DNA of 64,000 nucleotides from DASUPK01 sp963797265 (GTDB lineage Bacteria > Actinomycetota > Thermoleophilia > Solirubrobacterales > 70-9): the NCBI GenBank assembly GCA_963797265.1, contig CAWCOY010000004.1:306255-370254 (forward strand). Direction: 5' to 3'. Positions 36,043 to 43,654 of the stretch are shown here, in pieces (the first letter of the stretch is position 1; each line of letters starts with the position of its first letter). Under the pieces are notes generated by a model. That model was not told the origin of the DNA, did not search any database, and saw only the letters and a list, made by a program, of their open reading frames with translations. Position numbers and translations under genes: made by a program.

Positions 36043-36848
36043 GCCCCCGAGAGTTCCGGCTGACCCTCCCGGCAACCGCCGAGAACGTAATCGTCGTCCG
36101 CCAGGCCGTCGCCGGACTCGGCGAGGCACTCGGCCTCTCGGCGCCCCGCATCGCGGATCTGAAGACGGTCATCGGGGAGGCCTGCAACAACGTCGTGCTG
36201 CACGCCTACGGGGGCGAGCCCGGACCTCTCGAGGTGAGGGCCGAGCCGGGCTCGGGCGAGCTCGAGGTCCAGGTGGCCGACCAGGGCATGGGATTCCGGC
36301 CGCGAGCCAATCAGGGCGATGAGTCCCTCGGGCTCGGCCTCCCTCTGATCGCGGCCCTCTCCGACAGCTTCGAGATCAGCGGCGGCCCCGGCCAGGGGAG
36401 CCGGACGACGATCCGCTTTGGCTACACGCCGCCCGAATTCAGCACCAACGGCAGCTCCCCCGGGGCCCCGGAGGAGCTGGAGATGGCGATCACCCCCGGC
36501 GACATGGTGAAGCCGGTGCTCGCCAGAGTGATCGGCGCCCTCGCCGCACGCGCCGCGTTCTCCGTCGACCGGCTCGCCGACACAGTGCTGCTCGGAGATG
36601 CGGTCTCCTCATCGGCCGGAGACGACTTCGCGGAAGGGCGCGTGGGGATCTCGATCAAGGACGGCGACGGCACGCTTGACGTGCGAGTCGGGCCCCTCAT
36701 CGAGGGCGCCGGGGAGAAGCTGATCAGCGAGATGGAGCTGCCCGGCGCCGGCTCGCTGGCGTCCCTGGCCAGCAGGATGGAGGTCACCAAGGGCGAGACG
36801 TCCGTGGGCGAGGCGGCGGAGTTCCTCGTCTTCGAAGTGACGAGCTGA
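36039..36848 (+). CDS. RsbW-like anti-sigma ATPase with a second degenerate domain
   Basis: 269 residues. The first domain (1-130) is a GHKL ATPase of the RsbW/SpoIIAB type: N-box EACNNVVLHAYGG, G1 box VADQGMGF, G2 box LGLGLPLIAAL. The second part (about 148-269) looks like another GHKL-type fold but has no Asn/Gly boxes, so it should not bind ATP. Twice the normal size for an anti-sigma kinase. Likely inhibits the SigB-type factor encoded convergently 17 bases away and phosphorylates the STAS protein. Confidence 0.88.
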   Translation: MSPREFRLTLPATAENVIVVRQAVAGLGEALGLSAPRIADLKTVIGEACNNVVLHAYGGEPGPLEVRAEPGSGELEVQVADQGMGFRPRANQGDESLGLGLPLIAALSDSFEISGGPGQGSRTTIRFGYTPPEFSTNGSSPGAPEELEMAITPGDMVKPVLARVIGALAARAAFSVDRLADTVLLGDAVSSSAGDDFAEGRVGISIKDGDGTLDVRVGPLIEGAGEKLISEMELPGAGSLASLASRMEVTKGETSVGEAAEFLVFEVTS

Positions 36849-36865
36849 GAACCCGCCCCAGGTCG

Positions 36866-37672
36866 CTACTCCTCGTCCGGAATCCGCTGCCTGAGCTTTT
36901 CGATCGTGGCGCGCAGGATGCGCGAGACGTGCATCTGCGAGACGCCAACCCGCTCGGCGATCTCGCTCTGTGTCATGTCCTCGACGAAGCGCAGGTGGAG
37001 GACCTTCCGGTCGCGCTCTGAGATCTCGTCGAGCACCGGGGCGATCGCCTCGCCGTACTCGACCGTGTCGAAGGCGAGGTCCACCTCACCGATCCGGTCG
37101 CGCAACGGCCCAGGCTCGTCCCCGTCGCCGGTCGTCGAGGTCGCGTCGAGCGAGACGGCGTGGTGGCCCTGCGCGGCATGCATCGCCTCCAGGACCTGCT
37201 CGTCGGTCGCCTCGATGCGCGCGGCGATCTCCTGCACAGTCGGCGAGTGCCCGAGCTTGACGGGCAAGTCGGCCATCGCGCGCTCGACCTTGAGGATGCG
37301 CTCCTGCACGTCACGCGGGACGTGGACCGACCAGCCCCGATCACGGAAGTGACGCTTCAGCTCACCGAGGATCGTGGGCACGGCGAAGGTGGAGAAGGCC
37401 GTCCCGCGCGCGGGGTCGAAGCGGTCGATCGCTTTGACCAGGCCGACGCTCGCCACCTGGACGAGATCGTCGAACGGCTCGGCGCCGCCGGCATAGCGCG
37501 CCGCCAGACGCCTGGCGAGCGGCATGAATCGATCCACGAGCTCCTCGCGGACAACCGGCGAGTGGTCGTCCGCGAAGCGCTCCAGCAGACGTCGCTCGTC
37601 CGCCAGTTGCTCGCCGGGACCGGGGGAAGGCGTGGGGTTCATCTGGATTTCCGCCGACGCGATTTCATTCAT
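36866..37672 (-). CDS. SigB/SigF-family RNA polymerase sigma factor
   Basis: 268 residues from the ATG at 37672; an in-frame TTG at 37729 would add 19. Regions 2 to 4 are complete: DLVQVASVGLVKAIDRFDP (2.1-2.2), FSTFAVPTILGELKRHFRD (2.4 to 3.0), and the C-terminal HTH LRFVEDMTQSEIAERVGVSQ plus MHVSRILR. This is the general-stress/partner-switching group (SigB, SigF, SigG). Its own upstream region carries a SigB-type promoter, suggesting autoregulation. Confidence 0.93.
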   Translation of the reverse strand: MNEIASAEIQMNPTPSPGPGEQLADERRLLERFADDHSPVVREELVDRFMPLARRLAARYAGGAEPFDDLVQVASVGLVKAIDRFDPARGTAFSTFAVPTILGELKRHFRDRGWSVHVPRDVQERILKVERAMADLPVKLGHSPTVQEIAARIEATDEQVLEAMHAAQGHHAVSLDATSTTGDGDEPGPLRDRIGEVDLAFDTVEYGEAIAPVLDEISERDRKVLHLRFVEDMTQSEIAERVGVSQMHVSRILRATIEKLRQRIPDEE

Positions 37673-37754
37673 GGGTCGCGACTCACCACCGGCTCCACCG
37701 TCGAGGCCTCTCGACCGGAGCGGAGCCAACTCCGAGCCGCCCTCTGAACGGTAG

Positions 37755-37781
37755 CTACCCGTCTTTCAGGGCATCGCAAAC
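37755..37781 (-). promoter_or_regulatory. SigB/SigF-type promoter toward the sigma gene
   Basis: On the minus strand GTTT (37781-37778), 17 bases, GGGTAG (37760-37755). Matches the GTTT-N15-17-GGGTA pattern of SigB/SigF-type factors and points at the sigma gene itself. Confidence 0.7.
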
Positions 37782-37785
37782 AGCG

Positions 37786-37810
37786 GTTTCGCACCCTGCC
37801 GCTTGGGTAG
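37786..37810 (+). promoter_or_regulatory. SigB/SigF-type promoter toward 37847
   Basis: GTTT (37786-37789), 15 bases, GGGTAG (37805-37810), 36 bases before the ATG at 37847. Back to back with the promoter at 37755-37781; the two GTTT boxes are only four bases apart. Confidence 0.75.
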
Positions 37811-37846
37811 CGCTGGCGTGACAACGGACTTAAGGAGTGATGTCCA

Positions 37847-38191
37847 ATGCCACCCCGTGGCGTGAAGAAGGGCACCAAGCGTGCCAGGCAGTACGAGAAG
37901 ATCAAGCGGAGTGCTCGCAGTCGCGGCGCGTCAGCCTCGCGGGCGAGCGAGATGGCCGCCCGCACGGTCCAGAAGAACCGCGCGCGCTCCGGCGAGTCGA
38001 GCACCAGGTCGCGGAGCTCGACCCGTGGGGCCTCGCCGCAGCAGCGAGGCGGGCAGCGCTCGGGCACCAACAGGCAGAAGGGACAGACCAAGGAGCAGCT
38101 CTACAACCAGGCGAAGCGCCTCCGCATCGAGGGCCGCTCAGGGATGAACAAGCGCCAGCTGCAACGAGCGGTGGCCGCAAAAAGCCGCTGA
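37847..38191 (+). CDS. Small very basic protein with C-terminal Rho_N/SAP-like helix pair
   Basis: 114 residues, Arg/Lys/Ser-rich and probably disordered over the first 80 (KRARQYEKIKRSARSRG, then SRASEMAARTVQKNRARSGE). The end TKEQLYNQAKRLRIEG, then RSGMNKRQLQRAV is a short helix-loop-helix of the Rho-N/SAP type that binds nucleic acids. Relatives are often labelled plasmid stabilisation protein, but no such role is shown. Good ribosome site AAGGAG. A SigB-type promoter upstream makes it a stress-induced, perhaps DNA-protecting, protein. Confidence 0.8.
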   Translation: MPPRGVKKGTKRARQYEKIKRSARSRGASASRASEMAARTVQKNRARSGESSTRSRSSTRGASPQQRGGQRSGTNRQKGQTKEQLYNQAKRLRIEGRSGMNKRQLQRAVAAKSR

Positions 38192-38203
38192 TACGGGGCT
38201 TTT
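38180..38203 (+). terminator. Terminator of 37847
   Basis: AAAAGCC (38180-38186), nine-base loop, GGCTTTT (38197-38203). The stem spans the stop codon and ends in four T. Confidence 0.65.
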
Positions 38204-38214
38204 CTGGAACGTGC

Positions 38215-38240
38215 GTTTACTCGCGTTCGGGTAGGGGTAC
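38215..38240 (+). promoter_or_regulatory. SigB/SigF-type promoter upstream of 38424
   Basis: GTTT (38215-38218), 16 bases, GGGTAC (38235-38240). Third SigB-type promoter within 500 bases. It reads into a 180-base leader before the aldehyde dehydrogenase. Confidence 0.65.
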
Positions 38241-38246
38241 GCTGTG

Positions 38247-38423
38247 TTCTGAGTCGAGGCAGCGGGCGGGCGTTCGGAGACCCCCTACTCCGGCGCCCGC
38301 CCACATAATCAAGGTGCCTCGCCTCCGCCGGGTTTCAGCCTCGGCGCAGGCGGGCGGATAGGGCGGCCGGTTTCCTTCTCCCCCTGGCCGTCCTACCCCG
38401 CCTTGTCCTGAAAAGATCCGGCG
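38247..38423 (+). ncRNA. Structured leader or small RNA candidate
   Basis: Between the SigB-type promoter and the GTG of the aldehyde dehydrogenase. GGGCGGGCG+CGGAG (38264-38279) pairs with CTCCG+CGCCCGCCC (38288-38302) with only small bulges. A second stem joins TAGGGCGGCC with GGCCGTCCTA (near 38357-38396, one G-U pair). No reading frame with a ribosome site. May be a leader of the next gene or an independent stress RNA; no T-run terminator was seen. Confidence 0.35.
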
Positions 38424-39923
38424 GTGGCTGATCTCGAAACTCGTCTGCTGATCAACGGCGAGCAGGTCCAGGGGGACGGACTCCTTCTCGAGGTCGAGAA
38501 CCCGTACACGGAGGAGGTCATCAGCTCGGTGGGAAGCGCGAGCCTCGAGCAGCTCGATGCGGCCTGTGCCGCCGCCTCGGAGGCGGCGCCGGACTGGGGA
38601 CGGACCCCGGCCGTCGATCGGGGAGAGCTGCTGCACGAGGTGGCGACGAGGCTGCGGTCCCGCACCGACGAGCTCGCCGAGGTGATGACCCTGGAGGGCG
38701 GCAAGCCGCTCGTCGAGAACTCCGACGAGGTCGATTGGACCGCCGCCTGCTTCGACTACTACGCCGAGATCGGTCGCGACTCCGCCGGCCGGGTGATCCC
38801 CGCGATCGAGGCGAGCCAGCTCAGCCTGGTTGTCAAGGAGCCGCTCGGGGTGATCGGCTGCATCGTTCCCTGGAACTACCCGCTGCTCCTGCTCGGTTGG
38901 AAGGTGGCGCCCGCGCTGGCGGCCGGCAACGCCGTGATCGGCAAGCCGTCGGAGCTCACGCCGCTCTCCACCCTGATGCTCGCCGACTGCTTCGACCACC
39001 TCCCTCCGGGCGTGGTCAGCCTGCTGGCCGGCGGGCCGGAGATCGGCGCTGCGATCGCGATCGAGCCTCGGGTGGACGGCGTCGCCTTCACCGGTTCCGT
39101 CGAGACCGGGAAGAAGGTCGCGCGAGCCTGCGTCGATCGCATGGCGCGGGTCAATCTCGAGATGGGCGGCAAGGACCCATTCATCGTCTGCTCCGACGTG
39201 GCCGGCCGGATCGACGTAGCGGCCAAGGGCGGCGCCTGGGCGGCGTTCCTCAACTCCGGCCAGGTCTGTACTTCAGCTGAGCGTTTCTATGTATTGGATG
39301 ACGTCTACGACGACTATCTGAACGCCTTCGTCGACTACACGAAGAGCCTTGTGATCGGCGATCCGATGCGCGCCGATACGGATATCGGGCCGATGGTCTC
39401 CGCGAGCCAGCGTGCGAAGGTCGCCGATCAGGTTGAGGGCGCCGTCGCCGCCGGCGCGGAGGTCGTCGTCGGCAGCGGTTCGGGCGGCCAGGAGCGCGGT
39501 CACTTCTTCGCGCCGGCGGTCGTCACGGGAGCGCCGGCCGAGACCGACCTGCTCCGCGAGGAGACCTTCGGCCCGGTCGCGCCCCTGGTTCGCGTCGGCA
39601 GCCTGGACGAGGCGATCGAATTCGCCAACTCGACGCCCTACGGGCTCGGGGCCAACATCTACACGGAGGACTTCAAGACGATCCTTCGCTGCATGCGCGA
39701 GGTGAAGGCCGGCACCGTGTGGTTCAACGACCCGCTGACCGACAACGACGCCGGGCCCTTCGGCGGCTTCAAGCAGTCGGGCCTCGGGCGGGAGCTCGGC
39801 CGCGAGGGCCTCGAGGCCTTCCAGGAGACCAAGCACGTCCACATCGAGAGCGAGGTCGCCCCGAAGGAGTGGTGGTACCCCTACTCGCGGTACACCGGCG
39901 GCGAGCCACCCCACGGGGCCTAA
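38424..39923 (+). CDS. Aldehyde dehydrogenase
   Basis: 499 residues from GTG. Cofactor-site motif VPWNYPLLLLGWKVAPAL, Glu in NLEMGGKDPF, catalytic Cys in FLNSGQVCTSAERF. The end SGLGRELGREGLEAFQETKH is common in betaine-aldehyde and gamma-aminobutyraldehyde relatives. Substrate not fixed by sequence; the nearby decarboxylase trio suggests an amino-aldehyde. It may be stress-controlled through the promoter at 38215. Confidence 0.88.
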   Translation: MADLETRLLINGEQVQGDGLLLEVENPYTEEVISSVGSASLEQLDAACAAASEAAPDWGRTPAVDRGELLHEVATRLRSRTDELAEVMTLEGGKPLVENSDEVDWTAACFDYYAEIGRDSAGRVIPAIEASQLSLVVKEPLGVIGCIVPWNYPLLLLGWKVAPALAAGNAVIGKPSELTPLSTLMLADCFDHLPPGVVSLLAGGPEIGAAIAIEPRVDGVAFTGSVETGKKVARACVDRMARVNLEMGGKDPFIVCSDVAGRIDVAAKGGAWAAFLNSGQVCTSAERFYVLDDVYDDYLNAFVDYTKSLVIGDPMRADTDIGPMVSASQRAKVADQVEGAVAAGAEVVVGSGSGGQERGHFFAPAVVTGAPAETDLLREETFGPVAPLVRVGSLDEAIEFANSTPYGLGANIYTEDFKTILRCMREVKAGTVWFNDPLTDNDAGPFGGFKQSGLGRELGREGLEAFQETKHVHIESEVAPKEWWYPYSRYTGGEPPHGA

Positions 39924-39950
39924 ATAGACTCGGTCGGCCTCGTGCCCCCG

Positions 39951-41444
39951 ATGGCCGACCAAAGCGAAGCCCCTTATCTCGACGCACTAGTCGCGTACGT
40001 CGCTCGTAACCCGGGGCGGTTCCACATCCCCGGGCACAAGGGCATGCGAGCCGACCCCGACCTGGCCAGCGCTCTCGGGGAAGCGGCCATCCTGCACGAC
40101 GTCCCGCCCAGCATCGAGGGGATCGATGTGGGGCCGGAGCCGACGCCGTTCCAGCGCGCGCAGCACCTCGCCGCCGACGCCTGGGGCGCCGAGCGCAGCT
40201 GGTTCCTGGTCAACGGCGCCTCCGGCGGAAACCACGCGATCTGCATGACCCTGGCGCACGCCACCGGAAAGCTGAGGACCGGTCCACCCGACCGCGGGCC
40301 CGTGATCGTCCAGCGCAACGTCCACTCCTCGATCATCGACGGGCTGGTGCTCTCCGGCCTGCGGCCGACCTTCGTCGCGCCGGAGATCGATCCGGAGCTC
40401 GGCATCGCCCACTGTGTGACCCCCGAGGCCCTGGGTGCTGCGCTCGACGCGGAGCCGGACGCCGAGGCGGTGCTGCTGGTTTCACCGACCTACTTCGGGG
40501 CGGTCGCGCGGATCGAGGAGCTCGCCGAGGTCGCCCACGCCCGCGACATCCCACTGGTGGTCGACGAGGCCTGGGGCTCCCACCTCTACTTCCACGAGGG
40601 GCTGCCGCCCGGGGCTCTCCGCTGCAACGCCGACCTCGTGCTCTCGAGCACTCACAAGATCATCGGCAGCCTGACCCAGTCGGCGATTCTGCACCTGGGC
40701 GACGGGAGGCGCATCGACGAAGACGTCATCGACCGCTCGGTGACCCTCGTCGAGTCAACGAGCCCCAACGCGCTGCTCACGGCGTCCCTTGACGCGGCGC
40801 GGCGCTACGCCGTCACCGAGGGGCACGAGCTGCTCGACGACACCCTGGCGACCCTGGTCAGGACACGGGAGCGCGTCCGCGAGATCCCGGGCCTGGACGT
40901 GCTCGACGAGCGCCTCGCGGGGCGAACCAGCGTCGCCGCCTGGGATCCGCTGCGGCTCTCGGTAGACGTCAGGGGCACTGGAGCCACCGGGCACCGCATC
41001 GCCCAGCTGATGCGAGAACGCGACGACCTCATCCTCGAGCTCTTCTCCGAGAACGTGATCGTCGCGGTCTTCGGCCTTGCCGAGGCGCCGACGGCCACTG
41101 CCGATCGACTCGTCGACGGCCTCCGGCACGCGGTCGAGCAGATCGGCCCCGCGGACGTGGAGAAGCGCCGGGCCTTTGCCGAGCCGCCTCCGTGGGGGCC
41201 TCTCGAGCTGGTTCCGCGTGACGCTTTCCTCGGACCCCAGGAGGTAGTCCCCTTCGATCGGGCCGAGGGCCGGATCGCCGCCGAATCGCTCGCCGCCTAT
41301 CCGCCGGGCGTTCCGAACGTGCTGCCGGGCGAGCGGCTCACCGGTCCGACCATCGCCTACATCGCGGACTCGCTCGCGCACGGCGGCCTGGTCCGCGGCG
41401 CGAGCGATCGCACCCTGCAGACGATCAGGGTGGTGATGGAATGA
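39951..41444 (+). CDS. PLP-dependent Orn/Lys/Arg decarboxylase family protein
   Basis: 497 residues from the ATG at 39951 (a GTG nine bases upstream is possible). Fold type I decarboxylase of the SpeA/Cad/LdcI group without the N-terminal wing domain: GRFHIPGHKGM, VNGASGGNHAICMTLA, QRNVHSSIIDGLVLSG, VDEAWGSHLYFHE with the ring-binding Asp, and SSTHKIIGSLTQSA with the PLP Lys (about 229). Substrate could be arginine, lysine or ornithine. Its stop overlaps the start of a guanidino-deiminase-family gene, which favours arginine (giving agmatine). Confidence 0.88.
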   Translation: MADQSEAPYLDALVAYVARNPGRFHIPGHKGMRADPDLASALGEAAILHDVPPSIEGIDVGPEPTPFQRAQHLAADAWGAERSWFLVNGASGGNHAICMTLAHATGKLRTGPPDRGPVIVQRNVHSSIIDGLVLSGLRPTFVAPEIDPELGIAHCVTPEALGAALDAEPDAEAVLLVSPTYFGAVARIEELAEVAHARDIPLVVDEAWGSHLYFHEGLPPGALRCNADLVLSSTHKIIGSLTQSAILHLGDGRRIDEDVIDRSVTLVESTSPNALLTASLDAARRYAVTEGHELLDDTLATLVRTRERVREIPGLDVLDERLAGRTSVAAWDPLRLSVDVRGTGATGHRIAQLMRERDDLILELFSENVIVAVFGLAEAPTATADRLVDGLRHAVEQIGPADVEKRRAFAEPPPWGPLELVPRDAFLGPQEVVPFDRAEGRIAAESLAAYPPGVPNVLPGERLTGPTIAYIADSLAHGGLVRGASDRTLQTIRVVME

Positions 41445-42313
41445 GCGCCGACGCCCCGTGGGGCGTTGATTCCGAGCACGGGCAGTTGCTCGACGTCCTG
41501 GTCTGCCGCCCCGACAACTTCCGCTGGCTCGTGACCAGCGCGATCACTCGAGCGACCATCGACGCAGGTCATCGCTTCGACCCGGAGCTCGCCGTCTCCC
41601 AGCACGCGGCCCTCGTTTCCGCCTATGAGGACGCGGGCGTCCGGGTCCACTTCCTCGACCCGGACCCGGCGCTGCCCTACCAGGTGTTCACCCGCGACTC
41701 GAGCACGATGGGGCCCAGCGGCACCGTGATCACACAGCCGGCGCAGTGGTGGAGGCGCGGCGAGTACGCGCCCGCGATCCGCTTCCATCAGCAGGCCGAC
41801 ATCCCGATCCGGGGGATGATCACCGCGGGGTCGCTCGAGGGCGGGGACGTGATGATCGTCGAACCGGGCAGCGTGCTGATCGGCTGCGGCGAGGCCCGCA
41901 CCCAGGAGGTCGCCGCCAGCCAGCTCGCCGGCTGGTTCGAAGAGGACGGCTGGGAGGCGAGGGTGCAGCCGATCCCCGAGCGCTATGTGCACATCGACGT
42001 CCTCTCGGCTGTCTTGGCCGAGAAGCTGGCCGCGGTCTGTACCGAGGTGCTGCCCGCGGCGACGGTCGAGTGGCTCCGCGCCAAGGGCTTCGACCTGATC
42101 GAGGTGAGCGAGGAGCAGGCCTTCACCCTCGGGGCCAACGCGATCTCGCTCGGGGGCGAGCGGGTGATCTCAGCGGCGGGGGCCGGGGAGCTCAACGCGG
42201 CGTTGCGTGCTCGTGGCATCGAGGTGATCGAGCTCGACCTTTCAATGTTCACGCTCGGCGGCGGCGGACCGCACTGCCTGAGCCAGGCGTTGCGGAGGGA
42301 GCGGGTGGGTTGA
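41441..42313 (+). CDS. Amidinotransferase/deiminase family protein (arginine deiminase or DDAH fold)
   Basis: 290 residues, ATG overlapping the previous stop. Pentein-fold enzyme with the expected catalytic set: FTRDSS (substrate Asp), SLEGGDVMIV (Glu/Asp), RYVHIDVLS (His) and the C-terminal FTLGGGGPHCLSQ (nucleophile Cys). Members hydrolyse the guanidino group of arginine, methylarginines or agmatine, giving a ureido product plus ammonia or an amine. With a decarboxylase upstream and a carbamoyl-hydrolase downstream, an agmatine-deiminase-like job is plausible but not proven. Confidence 0.85.
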   Translation: MSADAPWGVDSEHGQLLDVLVCRPDNFRWLVTSAITRATIDAGHRFDPELAVSQHAALVSAYEDAGVRVHFLDPDPALPYQVFTRDSSTMGPSGTVITQPAQWWRRGEYAPAIRFHQQADIPIRGMITAGSLEGGDVMIVEPGSVLIGCGEARTQEVAASQLAGWFEEDGWEARVQPIPERYVHIDVLSAVLAEKLAAVCTEVLPAATVEWLRAKGFDLIEVSEEQAFTLGANAISLGGERVISAAGAGELNAALRARGIEVIELDLSMFTLGGGGPHCLSQALRRERVG

Positions 42314-43548
42314 CGGCAGCCTCCGGGCCGCCCATCGACGCCGACCGCGTGATCGCCGACCTGCGCGAGCTCGCGCACCGGACGAGCGACGATGTCGGGG
42401 CGCAGAGGCTTTGTTGGGGCGACGGCTGGCGGACGGCACGGGACTTCCTGCGGGAGCTGCTCGGCGAGATCGGCCTCGCGACCGATGTCGACGAGGCCGG
42501 CAACGCCTGGGCGTATTTGTCCGGAGCGCGTGAGCCGCTGCTGGCGGTCGGCTCGCATCTCGACTCGGTGCCGAACGGCGGCTGGCTCGACGGGGCGCTC
42601 GGTGTGATGGCCGCGGTCGGCGTGCTTCGCGCCTGGGCCGAGGCCGACGAGCGTCCGCCGCGGACGCTGGCCCTGGTGGATTGGGCGGACGAGGAAGGCG
42701 CGCGCTTTGGCCGCAGCCTGTTCGGCAGCTCGGCCGCGGCCGGAACCTTCGATCCGGCCGAGCTCGCCGATGCCCGGGGCGCCGACGGCCGCGGAGCCCA
42801 GGAGGTGTTGGCCGAGAACGGGGTCGAGCTCGAGGGGGTCGTCGAATCCCGCTCCAGGCTCGAGCGGCTCGGCGCCTACCTCGAGCTCCACATCGAGCAG
42901 GGCCCGGTGCTGGAGGCGGAGGGGATCAAGGCCGCGGCGGTCAGCGGCTGCGTCGGCGTCGAGCGGGTCCGCTTCCTCATCAGAGGCCGCGTCTCACATG
43001 CCGGGACGACACCGATGGAGGCCCGTCACGACGCCGGACTCGCCGCCGCCGCGGCTGCGCTGCGAGTGGAGGCGATCGCCTCCGGCGAGGGCGGGGTCGG
43101 AACGGTCGGCGAGTTGAGCTTCGAGCCCGGCATCCCGACGGCGGTGCCGGGTCGTGCCTCGATGGTCGTGGACCTGCGCCACCCCGACGCCGAGGCGCTC
43201 GCGCGGATGCTCGCTGCCGTTCGGGAGGCGGTCGCCGACAGCGGCGGGGAGCGCGGCTGCGAGGTCTCCGAGGAGCCGGTCTGGAGGATCGACCCGATCG
43301 CCTTCGATCCCGACCTGGTCGCCTCAGCCCGCCAGGCGTGCGAGCTGGTGACCGGCACCGGCTACGAGCTGCCCAGCGGCGCCCTGCACGACGCTGCCTC
43401 CATGGCGCCTCACCTCCCCGCGGCGATGGTCTTCTCCCCCTCGATCGCCGGCGTCAGCCACGCGCCGGAGGAGGACACTGCCGAGCGCGACCTGATCGCG
43501 GGTATCAAAGCCTTCGGGGCGTTGGTCGAGCTCCGGCTTCGCCGATAA
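42310..43548 (+). CDS. M20-type Zn hydrolase: allantoate / N-carbamoyl-amino-acid amidohydrolase family
   Basis: 412 residues from a TTG overlapping the previous stop (TTGA). Two-metal hydrolase of the AllC/HyuC/beta-ureidopropionase type: VGSHLDSVPNGGWLDGALG, DWADEEGARFGRSLFGS, ELHIEQGPVLEAEG, RGRVSHAGTTPMEARHDAG in the lid domain, and GALHDAASMA with SIAGVSHAPEED at the end. It removes carbamoyl groups from ureido compounds. In this operon it could process the ureido product of the deiminase, for example N-carbamoylputrescine; that substrate is not the usual one for this family. Confidence 0.9.
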   Translation: MTAASGPPIDADRVIADLRELAHRTSDDVGAQRLCWGDGWRTARDFLRELLGEIGLATDVDEAGNAWAYLSGAREPLLAVGSHLDSVPNGGWLDGALGVMAAVGVLRAWAEADERPPRTLALVDWADEEGARFGRSLFGSSAAAGTFDPAELADARGADGRGAQEVLAENGVELEGVVESRSRLERLGAYLELHIEQGPVLEAEGIKAAAVSGCVGVERVRFLIRGRVSHAGTTPMEARHDAGLAAAAAALRVEAIASGEGGVGTVGELSFEPGIPTAVPGRASMVVDLRHPDAEALARMLAAVREAVADSGGERGCEVSEEPVWRIDPIAFDPDLVASARQACELVTGTGYELPSGALHDAASMAPHLPAAMVFSPSIAGVSHAPEEDTAERDLIAGIKAFGALVELRLRR

Positions 43549-43577
43549 ACGGGTTGCGCTGACGCGAACCCTCGCAT
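43548..43577 (+). repeat. Hairpin repeat / terminator after the M20 gene
   Basis: AACGGGTTGCGC, TGA, CGCGAACCCTCGCAT: a GGGTT-CGC/GCG-AACCC stem starting right at the stop codon. Recurs with small changes at 49403-49433. Probably ends the decarboxylase operon. Confidence 0.55.
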
Positions 43578-43654
43578 CATTCACAACTGCAAGCTGACTC
43601 GCGTGTTGTGGGAGGAGGCGCCGCTACGTTGGCGCCCTCGTCCGAATTCGCTGT

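Noticed and set aside
42994..43182. Small ORFs antisense to the M20 hydrolase
   Set aside because: No ribosome site or motif; shadows of the hydrolase gene.
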